This document shows positions 1-6,572 of a stretch of DNA of 15,301 bases, piece by piece. The notes under the pieces were generated by a model. That model saw only the letters and a list, made by a program, of their open reading frames with translations, did no database searches and had not been told where the DNA came from. The position numbers and the translations under genes are program-made. Within the stretch, counting starts at the first letter, position 1; every line of letters begins with the position of its first letter. The stretch is from an uncultured Collinsella sp. (GTDB taxonomy: Bacteria; Actinomycetota; Coriobacteriia; Coriobacteriales; Coriobacteriaceae): contig CABUBY010000036.1 of assembly GCA_902489955.1 (NCBI GenBank), positions 1-15,301 of the forward strand. The letters run 5' to 3'.

Positions 1-920
1 TCAAGAACATGATCACCGGCGCTGCTCAGATGGACGGCGCTATCCTGGTCATCGCTGCTACCGACGGCCCCATGGCTCAGACCCGTGAGCACATCCTGCT
101 CGCCCGTCAGGTCGGCGTTCCCTACATCGTCGTCTTCCTGAACAAGTGCGACATGGTCGACGATGACGAGCTCATCGACCTCGTCGAGATGGAGACCCGT
201 GAGCTCCTCTCCGAGTACGATTTCCCCGGCGACGACATCCCCGTCATCCGTGGCTCCGCTCTGGGCGCTCTCGAGGGCGACGCCAAGTGGATGGACGCCA
301 TTCGCGAGCTCATGAAGGCCGTCGACGAGTACATCCCGACGCCTGCTCGTAACAACGACCTCCCGTTCCTGATGGCCGTTGAGGACGTTATGACCATCTC
401 CGGCCGTGGTACCGTTGCTACTGGCCGTGTCGAGCGTGGTGAGCTCAAGCTCAACGAGCCCGTCGAGATCGTCGGCATCAAGGATACCCAGAACACCGTC
501 GTTACCGGTATCGAGATGTTCCGTAAGTCCATGGACTTCTGCGAGGCTGGCGACAACGTCGGTCTGCTGCTCCGCGGCATCAAGCGTGAGGACATCGAGC
601 GCGGCCAGGTTCTCTGCAAGCCCGGTTCGGTTACCCCGCACACCAAGTTCACCGGCGAGATCTACGTTCTGACCAAGGAGGAGGGCGGCCGTCACACCCC
701 GTTCTTCGATGGTTATCGTCCTCAGTTCTACTTCCGTACCACCGACGTTACCGGTACGGTCAAGCTCCCCGAGGGCACCGAGATGGCTATGCCTGGTGAC
801 CACATCACCATCGAGGGCGACCTCATCCACCCGATCGCCATGGAGGAGGGCCTGCGCTTCGCTATCCGCGAGGGTGGCCACACCGTCGGTTCGGGCATCG
901 TCTCCACGATCATTGAGTAA
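1..920 (+). CDS. tuf: Elongation factor Tu, 3' part (N-terminus outside the window)
   Basis: EF-Tu is the GTPase that carries aminoacyl-tRNA to the ribosomal A site. The frame is open from the window edge (first whole codon at 3). The visible protein matches bacterial EF-Tu from just after the DCPGH (G3) motif, so about 90 N-terminal residues (P-loop and switch I) are missing because the window is cut. Counting from the Met at 9, NKCD (G4, guanine specificity) is at residues 45-48 and GSAL (G5) follows at about 82-85. Domain 2 (SGRGTVATGRVERG) and domain 3 (GGRHTPFF, FRTTDVTG, the C-terminal REGGHTVGSG segment) are complete. The stop at 918-920 is followed at once by a terminator, so tuf is transcriptionally separated from rpmG. 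Identity is certain. Only the start lies outside. Confidence 0.98.
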   Translation, partial: KNMITGAAQMDGAILVIAATDGPMAQTREHILLARQVGVPYIVVFLNKCDMVDDDELIDLVEMETRELLSEYDFPGDDIPVIRGSALGALEGDAKWMDAIRELMKAVDEYIPTPARNNDLPFLMAVEDVMTISGRGTVATGRVERGELKLNEPVEIVGIKDTQNTVVTGIEMFRKSMDFCEAGDNVGLLLRGIKREDIERGQVLCKPGSVTPHTKFTGEIYVLTKEEGGRHTPFFDGYRPQFYFRTTDVTGTVKLPEGTEMAMPGDHITIEGDLIHPIAMEEGLRFAIREGGHTVGSGIVSTIIE

Positions 921-947
921 ATTAGCTCTTTGATATAGCTGACTTAG

Positions 948-984
948 AGAACCCGGCACTTATATGGGTGCCGGGTTCTTTTCT
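948..984 (+). terminator. Rho-independent terminator of tuf
   Basis: A perfect 12-bp stem (948-959 with 968-979, GAACCCGGCAC-type arms) has an 8-nt loop and runs into TTCTTTTCT. It begins 27 nt after the tuf stop. The CCCGG core resembles the terminator after rplA. Confidence 0.9.
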
Positions 985-1124
985 GCAATGGATATTGAGC
1001 CGTTGCTGGTGTCGAGAGGATCGATAATGGTCCTGGATGCACCGTCGATTAGCTTTCGATGGCTTCATTGATGTGTTCCAAATATGAATGGATCCACCGA
1101 GAACCAATTGACTCGAGGTTTTCA

Positions 1125-1154
1125 TTGACAGCACTTACGTGGAGCTGATAAAGT
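1125..1154 (+). promoter_or_regulatory. Probable sigma-70 type promoter of the rpmG-trnW-secE-nusG unit
   Basis: A consensus TTGACA (-35) at 1125-1130 is followed, 18 nt later, by TAAAGT at 1149-1154. A 16-nt spacing gives the overlapping alternative GATAAA. The site lies between the tuf terminator and rpmG, with a leader of about 40 nt. The rest of the 921-1199 gap shows no other gene-like signal. Confidence 0.6.
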
Positions 1155-1199
1155 AACAACTCGTGCCCGTACGGGGCGGAAATGAAAGGTTCAGGATAC

Positions 1200-1349
1200 A
1201 TGCGTACTCTAGTTACTCTTGCGTGCACTGAGTGCAAGCGCCGCAACTATACGACCACCAAGAACAAGTCGACCATGCCTGATCGTATGGAGATCAAGAA
1301 GTATTGCCCCTGGTGCCGTCACCACACGCTGCACAAAGAGACTCGCTAG
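1200..1349 (+). CDS. rpmG: 50S ribosomal protein L33
   Basis: This is a small ORF of 49 residues (MRTLVTLACTECKRRNYTTT..., ending in HKETR). It carries two zinc-knuckle cysteine pairs, CTEC near residue 9 and CPWC near residue 37, so it is the zinc-binding (C+) form of L33, a protein of the large ribosomal subunit. Its length is normal for L33. The AAAGG at 1185-1189 and a closer AGGA are possible ribosome binding sites before the ATG. The position between tuf and tRNA-Trp/secE is the common order in many bacteria. It is probably co-transcribed with the tRNA that starts 13 nt after its stop. Confidence 0.95.
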   Translation: MRTLVTLACTECKRRNYTTTKNKSTMPDRMEIKKYCPWCRHHTLHKETR

Positions 1350-1362
1350 TCTCTAGTCACAT

Positions 1363-1438
1363 ACGCCAGTAGTTCAATTGGTAGAGCATCGGTCTCCAAA
1401 ACCGAGTGTTGAGGGTTCGAGTCCTTCCTGGCGTGCCA
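1363..1438 (+). tRNA. trnW: tRNA-Trp (anticodon CCA)
   Basis: The 76-nt sequence folds as a full cloverleaf. The acceptor stem ACGCCAG pairs with CTGGCGT, then comes discriminator G and an encoded CCA at 1436-1438. The anticodon stem TCGGT/ACCGA holds loop CTCCAAA with anticodon CCA. The T arm is GAGGG-TTCGAGT-CCTTC with one G-U pair. tRNA-Trp between rpmG and secE is a well-known bacterial arrangement. Confidence 0.97.
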
Positions 1439-1447
1439 GTCATTATT

Positions 1448-1479
1448 CCGTAAGCTCCCACTTGGGGGCTTACGGTTTA
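1448..1479 (+). terminator. Strong hairpin between tRNA-Trp and secE (partial terminator or processing stem)
   Basis: A 12-bp stem (1448-1459 with 1464-1475, one G-U pair) has a 4-nt loop and starts 10 nt after the tRNA CCA end. Only TTTA follows, so the T tract is weak. I see no promoter between it and secE, so it probably attenuates transcription or protects/processes the RNA and does not stop it fully. Confidence 0.5.
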
Positions 1480-1514
1480 CTCATGTATAAGCGCATTGCG
1501 CGGAGGTAACCCAA

Positions 1515-1853
1515 ATGGCCAACAAGAAGAACAAGAAGAAGGCTCAGCAGCCGGCACCTGCCAACAAAGCTGCCGCCAACTCCAAGGTTGAGGCCAAGAA
1601 GGCCGTTGCCAAGAAGAACGAGAAGGCTGCGAAGTCCAAGAAGAACGAGAAGCCTGGTTTCTTCGCCCGCACCAAGAAGTATTTCGCTTCGGTCAAGTCC
1701 GAGATGAAGCGTGTCACGTGGCCCGATAAGAAGGAGCTCGTGAACTACTCGGTTGTTGTTTGCGCTTCTCTGATCGTCGTCGGCGTCGTCATCGCTCTGC
1801 TCGATGCTGGCTTTGGCGAGGCTCTTGCTCTGTTCTCTGGATTGAGGGGCTAA
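1515..1853 (+). CDS. secE: Preprotein translocase subunit SecE
   Basis: SecE is the small membrane subunit that clamps SecY in the SecYEG export channel. The protein has 112 residues. Residues 1-47 are a lysine/alanine-rich extension, longer than the SecE minimum and probably cytoplasmic. The conserved SecE core is FF(49)ARTKKYFASVKSEMKRVTWP, with the hallmark VTWP at 67-70, followed by one membrane helix at about 76-97. GGAGGT at 1502-1507 lies 7 nt before the ATG and fixes the start. nusG begins 3 nt after the stop, so the two are translated from one message. The single-helix form is typical of Gram-positive bacteria. Confidence 0.96.
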   Translation: MANKKNKKKAQQPAPANKAAANSKVEAKKAVAKKNEKAAKSKKNEKPGFFARTKKYFASVKSEMKRVTWPDKKELVNYSVVVCASLIVVGVVIALLDAGFGEALALFSGLRG

Positions 1854-1856
1854 ACC

Positions 1857-2393
1857 ATGTCTAAGCGTTGGTACGTCGTTCACACTTACTCTGGATACGA
1901 GAACCGCGTTAAGTCCGATCTCGAGCATCGCATCGAGACTATGGGCATGCAGGACCGTATCTTTGATATCGAGATTCCTATGGAGCGCGTCACCGAGATT
2001 AAAGAGGGTGGCAAGCGTGAGACCAAGGATTCCAAGATCTTCCCGGGTTATGTCCTGGTCCGCATGGAGATGGATGACGATGCTTGGACGTGTGTTCGTA
2101 ACACGCCTGGCGTCACCGGTTTCCTAGGCGGCAACGGCAAGCCCGCTCCGCTTTCCCGCGACGAGTACAACAAGATGACTCGTCGTCCCGGTAAGGGCGA
2201 TTCGCCCAAGCGCACCTCGGTTGATATTGAGGTCGGTACGTCCGTCCGCGTCACCGATGGCCCGCTTACCGACTTTGATGGCAAGGTCTCCGAGGTTAAC
2301 ACCGAGGCTGGCAAGCTCAAGGTCACGCTGATGATCTTTGGCCGCGAGACGCCGGTCGAGCTCGACTTTAACCAGGTCGCTGTCATCGCTTAA
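1857..2393 (+). CDS. nusG: Transcription termination/antitermination factor NusG
   Basis: NusG binds the clamp of RNA polymerase through its NGN domain and links it to ribosomes or Rho through its KOW domain. The protein has 178 residues, the usual size. The NGN domain covers about residues 3-112 and shows WYVVHTYSGYE at 5-15, FPGYVLVRM at 62-70 and VRNTPGVTGFLG at 80-91. A short charged linker follows, then the KOW domain at about 124-177 (VRVTDGPLTDFDGKV, ending ELDFNQVAVI). The ATG is 3 nt after the secE stop, with a purine-rich GAGGGG ribosome binding site inside the end of secE. It has no insertions of the NusG-paralogue type. Confidence 0.98.
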   Translation: MSKRWYVVHTYSGYENRVKSDLEHRIETMGMQDRIFDIEIPMERVTEIKEGGKRETKDSKIFPGYVLVRMEMDDDAWTCVRNTPGVTGFLGGNGKPAPLSRDEYNKMTRRPGKGDSPKRTSVDIEVGTSVRVTDGPLTDFDGKVSEVNTEAGKLKVTLMIFGRETPVELDFNQVAVIA

Positions 2394-2513
2394 GTTTTCG
2401 TCCGTTCGCGCGAGCGTGCTTCTTCTGTGACTGCTCATCTCAGGAGTGCTTCTAACACGTGCGTGCTTACGATATAGCAAGTACTTCACACTCGTGATTC
2501 GAAAGGAATGACC
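2394..2513 (+). other. nusG-rplK intergenic leader with short repeats
   Basis: This 120-nt gap holds three near-identical copies of GNGTGCTT (at 2414, 2444 and 2461) and no clear terminator. A weak TTCTAA/TATAGC pair with a 17-nt spacer could be a promoter but is far from consensus. In many bacteria the leader before rplK is where L1 represses the L11-L1 unit, but I cannot show that here. Confidence 0.35.
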
Positions 2514-2942
2514 ATGGCTGAGAAGAAGGTTGCCAACGTCATTAAGCTCCAGATTCCTGCTGGTGCAGCAAACCCCGCTCCTCCCGTCGGCCCCGCCCTG
2601 GGCGCTGCTGGCGTGAACATCATGCAGTTCTGCCAGGCCTTTAACGCCGAGACGCAGGACAAGAAGGGTGACATCATCCCCGTTGAGATCTCTGTCTACG
2701 AGGACAAGTCCTTCTCCTTCATCACCAAGACCCCGCCGGCGGCTCACCTTATCAAGAAGGAGCTGAACCTCAAGTCTGGTTCCGCTAAGCCCCAGGCTGA
2801 CAAGGTTGGTCAGCTCTCCCAGGAGCAGCTCACCAAGATCGCCGAGATCAAGATGCCGGACCTCAATGCCAACGACATTGACGCCGCCAAGAAGATCATC
2901 GCCGGTACCGCCCGTTCCATGGGCGTCACCATCGCTGAGTAG
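2514..2942 (+). CDS. rplK: 50S ribosomal protein L11
   Basis: L11 binds the GTPase-associated region of 23S rRNA and works with elongation factors. The protein has 142 residues, the normal length. The N-terminal domain has the proline-rich PAGAANPAPPVGPALG at 15-30, the loop linked to thiostrepton binding in this family. The C-terminal rRNA-binding domain ends with the L11 signature AKKIIAGTARSMGV at 125-138. An upstream in-frame ATG at 2508 exists, but GAAAGGA at 2501-2507 would touch it. The ATG at 2514 has a 7-nt spacing and gives the standard MAEKKV start. Confidence 0.97.
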   Translation: MAEKKVANVIKLQIPAGAANPAPPVGPALGAAGVNIMQFCQAFNAETQDKKGDIIPVEISVYEDKSFSFITKTPPAAHLIKKELNLKSGSAKPQADKVGQLSQEQLTKIAEIKMPDLNANDIDAAKKIIAGTARSMGVTIAE

Positions 2943-2960
2943 CGATTTCTTATGGTAACG

Positions 2961-2986
2961 GCGGGTGCTCCGACCGGGGCGCCCGT
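2961..2986 (+). other. Hairpin between rplK and rplA
   Basis: An 11-bp GC-rich stem with three G-U pairs (2961-2971 with 2976-2986) and loop GACC lies 18 nt after the rplK stop. No T tract follows, so it is more likely an attenuating or mRNA-stability element than a terminator. The rest of the gap (2987-3059) holds a second small hairpin (TGTGC/GCACA) and the sequence GATGTGGGAGGG near 3015-3026. Confidence 0.5.
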
Positions 2987-3059
2987 TAAATGTGTGCAAT
3001 AGGGCACACGATACGATGTGGGAGGGCTCACGCCCGTTTAACCACAGGAGGTAATGCAT

Positions 3060-3767
3060 ATGGCTAAGCATGGTAAGAGCTATAACGCCGCTGCCGAGAA
3101 GATCGACCGCGCCACGCTCTACACCCCCCTTCAGGCTGCCAAGCTCATCAAGGAGCTCGACACCGCCAAGTTCGACGAGACCGTCGAGGCTCACTTCCGT
3201 CTGGGCATCGATACTCGTAAGGCTGACCAGAACATCCGTGGTTCCATCTCCCTGCCCCACGGCACCGGCAAGACCGTTCGTGTTGCCGTCTTCGCCGAGG
3301 GCGAGAAGGCCCGTGAGGCTGAGGCTGCCGGCGCCGACATCATCGGTTCCGACGAGCTCGTCGCCCAGATTCAGAAGGGCGAGATCAACTTCGACGCCGC
3401 TATCGCTACGCCGAACATGATGGCCAAGGTTGGCCGCATCGGTAAGATCCTTGGTCCCCGTGGCCTCATGCCGAACCCCAAGCTCGGCACCGTGACCATG
3501 GACGTCGCCAAGATGGTCTCCGAGCTCAAGGCTGGCCGCGTTGAGTACCGCGCCGACCGCTACGGCATCTGCCACGTGCCCCTGGGCAAGAAGTCCTTCT
3601 CTGAGCAGCAGCTCGTCGAGAACTACGCTGCCCTGTACACCGAGATTCTGCGCGTCAAGCCCTCTTCTGCTAAGGGCAAGTACGTCAAGTCCATCTCCGT
3701 GTCTTCCACCATGGGCCCTGGCGTCAAGGTCGATCCCGCTGTCCAGCGTGACTTCCTGGCTGAGTAA
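3060..3767 (+). CDS. rplA: 50S ribosomal protein L1
   Basis: L1 forms the mobile L1 stalk of the large subunit and helps release E-site tRNA. In many bacteria it also represses its own operon. The protein has 235 residues, close to the usual 230. The L1 signature IGKILGPRGLMPNPKLGTV is at 127-145. The two-domain pattern of the family is intact, with a TVEAHFRLGIDTRKADQ strand near 41-57 and SVSSTMGPGVKVDP near 213-226. An in-frame ATG at 3054 lies only 1 nt after the AGGAGGT at 3046-3052. The ATG at 3060 has a 7-nt spacing and is chosen. This is the last gene of the + strand block. rplJ and rplL do not follow. Confidence 0.97.
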   Translation: MAKHGKSYNAAAEKIDRATLYTPLQAAKLIKELDTAKFDETVEAHFRLGIDTRKADQNIRGSISLPHGTGKTVRVAVFAEGEKAREAEAAGADIIGSDELVAQIQKGEINFDAAIATPNMMAKVGRIGKILGPRGLMPNPKLGTVTMDVAKMVSELKAGRVEYRADRYGICHVPLGKKSFSEQQLVENYAALYTEILRVKPSSAKGKYVKSISVSSTMGPGVKVDPAVQRDFLAE

Positions 3768-3803
3768 CTGCTAGTTACTGCCTGAGTACAGCAAGCATTG
3801 CTA

Positions 3804-3845
3804 AAGAAACCCGGTTCTGCCTTGTGCAGGACCGGGTTTCTTGCT
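3804..3845. terminator. Terminator after rplA, probably bidirectional
   Basis: A 17-bp stem (3804-3820 with 3826-3842, one G-U pair) with loop CTTGT ends in TTTCTT on the + strand and has AAAGAAA on the other side. It lies between rplA (+) and the convergent phosphoesterase gene (-), so it can serve rplA and also back up the - strand hairpin at 3854-3895. Confidence 0.85.
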
Positions 3846-3853
3846 ATCGCGTC

Positions 3854-3895
3854 AAAAGCACCATAAAGGGGACAGTGTCCCCTTTATGGTGGTTA
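3854..3895 (-). repeat. GGGACA hairpin element, copy A (fused to a stop codon)
   Basis: A perfect 16-bp inverted repeat (3859-3874 with 3876-3891) has a single central base, G3875. Read on the - strand it starts with the TAA stop codon of the phosphoesterase gene (3893-3895), then CCACCATAAAGGGGACA, its complement, and CTTTTG. It shares layout and the GGGACA core with copies at 6571, 9593 and 9648. It probably acts as the terminator of the phosphoesterase gene. Confidence 0.75.
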
Positions 3896-4603
3896 CCAGG
3901 GTGTTCTGGCTGTTGAAGACTCGATGGCTTCGTGGCGTTTGAGCTCGCGGCGCATGGTTTGTGAGTTGAGCCAAGCTGCTTGCCAGCCGCGGATGGGGTA
4001 GTGCGTCTGGTCGAGCTCAAACTGCGTATAGCCGCAGGCGTTGATGATCGTCGTTCCACACACATGCTGACGCTCGCGCTGAAAATCGCAACCGTAGCTT
4101 TGGTGCACATGCCCGTGCACCATGTAGTCGGGATTCCAGGATTCGAGTGCTGTGTTAAAACACTCGAATCCTCGATGCGGCAGATCGTCCAGATCACCCA
4201 TACCGGCGGCGGGTGCATGGGTAAGCAGAATGTCGCACCCGCCGACCATCCTAACCTTACGCGACAGCTTACGCATGCGCTTGGACATCTCGCGTTCGGT
4301 GTACATGTTGGCGCCGTCGCGATAACGCATGGACCCGCCAAGGCCCGCAATGCGAATCCCTCGGTACGTGTACACGCTGTCCTCTACGCAGATACATCCA
4401 CCCGGTGCATGACGTGCGTAGCGGTCATCGTGATTGCCGCGCACGTAGATGAGCGGTTTGTTGATGACCGTAACCAAAAACTCAAGATAGTCCGGGTCCA
4501 GATCGCCGGCGGACAAAATCAGGTCGACGCCCTCAAAGCGTTCCTTGCGAAAGCACTCCCAAAGGCATCGTTCTTCGGTATCGGCTATGGCAAGGATTTT
4601 CAT
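3893..4603 (-). CDS. Calcineurin-like metallophosphoesterase, substrate unknown
   Basis: This 236-residue cytoplasmic protein has the binuclear-metal phosphoesterase layout: IADTEE at 6-11 (motif I), SAGDLDPDY at 31-39 (motif II, GD), YVRGNHDD at 53-60 (motif III), LTHAP at 127-131 and VHGHVH at 162-167. The usual motif I is DxH; here the histidine is replaced by Glu (D8-T-E10). I recall related proteins next to BMP-like genes with a similar DEE motif, so this is probably a subfamily trait, not decay. No signal peptide or membrane helix is visible. Its ATG overlaps the stop of the preceding ParB-BMP gene as ATGA (4600-4603), so the two are translationally coupled and probably work together. 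Substrate (phosphodiester or phosphomonoester) cannot be read from the sequence. The family call is firm, the function is not. Confidence 0.9.
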   Translation of the reverse strand: MKILAIADTEERCLWECFRKERFEGVDLILSAGDLDPDYLEFLVTVINKPLIYVRGNHDDRYARHAPGGCICVEDSVYTYRGIRIAGLGGSMRYRDGANMYTEREMSKRMRKLSRKVRMVGGCDILLTHAPAAGMGDLDDLPHRGFECFNTALESWNPDYMVHGHVHQSYGCDFQRERQHVCGTTIINACGYTQFELDQTHYPIRGWQAAWLNSQTMRRELKRHEAIESSTARTPW

Positions 4604-6516
4604 AGGGCAGGGACTTTCGGCTCATCGTCGAGCTGCGGAATGGTGCCTACCACGTTATCCGCCAGCCAATTCATCTCGACAATCTGCGTGCTCGGCAGCG
4701 GAGGGAAGCCTTCGATCTGTACCACGCCGTTCTGACTGTGGAGCTCGCCGCCAAAGGGGTTGATGGATCCCTCGACAATGCCGTTGCGGAGCAACTGCAC
4801 GAGTTTGCGCGTCTGGTAGGGTAGGCCCGGAGCGTAACGGATGTCGATAACGCCGGAGCTCATGCCGTACCAGTAGTTGACGGCGCGCACTTGGTTGTCA
4901 TCGCTGGTCTCGTCCCACGTGCCGTGCAGAAGGCTGCGAACGATGAGCTCGTAGTAACGGCCCCAGTTCCATACCGGCATGGCGATGCCGGTAACCTTGC
5001 CATCGACCAGGCGGTGGAGTCCGTAGGCCGTAGGGTCTTCGAGCGACTTTGACATGTCAGCGCCGGTCATGACGCTCACGCCTTCGCGGCACATGGCCTC
5101 GGCGAGACCGCCGGCGGGCACATCGCCCCAGGTGAGGATAATTTGCGCGCGGGGGTCGAGCAGCGAGGCACCGATGGCAAAGGCATTGATCTCGCTGAGC
5201 GCGCCGGATGCGAAGACCGACGCGTGGTAGCCGATGCGATGGTTGTCCGCCATGCTGGCGGCAAGGGCGCCCAGGAGGAACTTGGCCTCGTACATCTTGC
5301 CAAAGTACGAACGGACGCTTTGGTGGGGAAGGCCGATAGAGCAGTTAAGGAACCGAACCTGGGGATACTCAACGGCAGCTCTGAGCGTGTATTCCATCAG
5401 GCGGTGCGAGGTCGAGAAGATGACGTTGTCTCCATGTTTGACAGCCGTTTCCACGGCGGCGTAGAACACGTCCGGATCGTGACAGTCTTCGAACGCCTCG
5501 GTGCGCACGATACCGTCAAAGTGCTCATCGAGATACTGACGTCCTTGGTCGTGCAGACTGTCCCAGCTCGACGCCGCACAGGGGAACTCATGGATAAAGG
5601 CGATACGCAGGGGGTTGGCCGCCGAATAGACAGTCTTGCCCATAAAGAAGTTGAGCACGCCGGAGGTGGACTTGGCGGGCGACTCCTCCTCATCGACGCT
5701 CGGCGCTTCGACAAGATCGACCTTGTCCTCGTCGTTTTTGCCGGCAATGACCAGCTCGCGCCAAATCTTGCACAGGCGGTTTACGACGATATCCGTCGGC
5801 GTATCCAGCAGGCGGTCCTGGTTGTACACATTGAGGTAGACGAGCATGGCGTCGGCGGGCGTAATGTCCAGGTGGTCGCCGCCTGCGCGAAGGTAGGCGC
5901 GCTTAAAGAGCAGGAAGGTGTGGCGCAGGTAGTCGACCTTTTTCTGCGGCCATTTTTCGATAAGGTTCCGACCGAGCATCTTGGCGAGCGTCTCGTAGCT
6001 TCCCTCACGCGAGAACTCGATTTCGTATAGGGGGCAGACGCGCCAAAACGCGCAGAATTCACCGTACAGGCGGCTTTCGACGGAATCCCATGTGCCGGGG
6101 TAGAGACGGGTGACCCTGGCCGAAACCGTTGGAGCGTCCAGGAATTTGAGGACACTGACGCGTTTGTTGCCTTCCTGGACATAGAACCGATGCATGAACT
6201 CGGTGACGATGATGGGATCGCGATAGCCCTCGGTTACCTGGATGTCGTAGAGGTTGGACCACTTGCGGGCGAACTCAGTGTTAAACGGCAGCAGGGGCAT
6301 AAAGTTGCATGAAAAGGCGGACTGACGGCCTTTGGTGACTGTGCCGACGACCATTTCGAGCGGAATATCCCTTAGGCCGACATTCTCTCGCTGACCTAAG
6401 GGGAGCTGGGCAACGAGGCTGTCGAGGTCCGTAAGGTACGGGTGCTCGCTTTGGCTGATGGCGCGACGGCGTCCCTGCTCGCCGCGCTTGCGTGCTTGAC
6501 GATAGGCCTCTTCCAT
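4600..6516 (-). CDS. ParB-like / BMP (PnrA-like) two-domain protein, probably cytoplasmic
   Basis: A 638-residue protein of unknown role. Residues 1-60 are charged, with a MEEAYRQARK start and no signal peptide or lipobox. Residues about 58-130 resemble a ParB/Srx-type domain: GYRDPIIV at 97-104, then FYVQEGNKRVSVLKF at 111-125, where EGNKR matches the ParB-like (D/E)GxHR motif. A helical middle (186-260) and an acidic linker (261-285) follow. Residues 303-600 match the BMP/PnrA substrate-binding fold (Pfam Bmp family, which binds purine nucleosides in PnrA): SSWDSLHDQG at 316-325, NVIFSTS at 364-370, a FLLGALAA helix at 413-420 and NAFAIGASLLDP at 444-455. Similar long BMP-annotated proteins without export signals occur in clostridia, as I recall. 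AAGGGAG before the ATG at 6514-6516 supports the start. It is ATGA-coupled to the phosphoesterase. A sensor that binds a nucleoside-like ligand is plausible but unproven. Confidence 0.85.
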   Translation of the reverse strand: MEEAYRQARKRGEQGRRRAISQSEHPYLTDLDSLVAQLPLGQRENVGLRDIPLEMVVGTVTKGRQSAFSCNFMPLLPFNTEFARKWSNLYDIQVTEGYRDPIIVTEFMHRFYVQEGNKRVSVLKFLDAPTVSARVTRLYPGTWDSVESRLYGEFCAFWRVCPLYEIEFSREGSYETLAKMLGRNLIEKWPQKKVDYLRHTFLLFKRAYLRAGGDHLDITPADAMLVYLNVYNQDRLLDTPTDIVVNRLCKIWRELVIAGKNDEDKVDLVEAPSVDEEESPAKSTSGVLNFFMGKTVYSAANPLRIAFIHEFPCAASSWDSLHDQGRQYLDEHFDGIVRTEAFEDCHDPDVFYAAVETAVKHGDNVIFSTSHRLMEYTLRAAVEYPQVRFLNCSIGLPHQSVRSYFGKMYEAKFLLGALAASMADNHRIGYHASVFASGALSEINAFAIGASLLDPRAQIILTWGDVPAGGLAEAMCREGVSVMTGADMSKSLEDPTAYGLHRLVDGKVTGIAMPVWNWGRYYELIVRSLLHGTWDETSDDNQVRAVNYWYGMSSGVIDIRYAPGLPYQTRKLVQLLRNGIVEGSINPFGGELHSQNGVVQIEGFPPLPSTQIVEMNWLADNVVGTIPQLDDEPKVPAL

Positions 6517-6543
6517 GATGTTGCTCCCTTAGTCGTTTAAACA

Positions 6544-6572
6544 ACTATATGAACCATGGTACCACGAATGAA
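6544..6572 (-). promoter_or_regulatory. Possible promoter of the ParB-BMP / phosphoesterase pair
   Basis: TATAGT on the - strand (6544-6549) is one base from the -10 consensus. The -35 candidate TTCATT (6567-6572, 17-nt spacer) is poor and touches repeat copy B. The spacer holds the palindrome ACCATGGT. The leader would be about 20 nt. Confidence 0.3.

Noticed and set aside
2124..3575. Long - strand open frame (483 codons) across nusG, rplK and rplA
   Set aside because: It runs antisense to three certain genes, has leucine/glycine/valine-heavy composition typical of the reverse of GC-rich genes, and has no family resemblance or ribosome binding site.
3854..3895. Copy A as a phage or plasmid attachment site
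   Set aside because: It lies at a strand switch, but no integrase, tRNA remnant or second half-site is present, and it fits the hairpin family better.
3980..4735. + strand open frame (251 codons) opposite the phosphoesterase
   Set aside because: It spans the reverse of two coupled real genes, and no motif or ribosome binding site supports it.
5143..6030. + strand open frame (295 codons) opposite the ParB-BMP gene
   Set aside because: It is antisense to a gene with clear domain matches. Composition and position mark it as a shadow.
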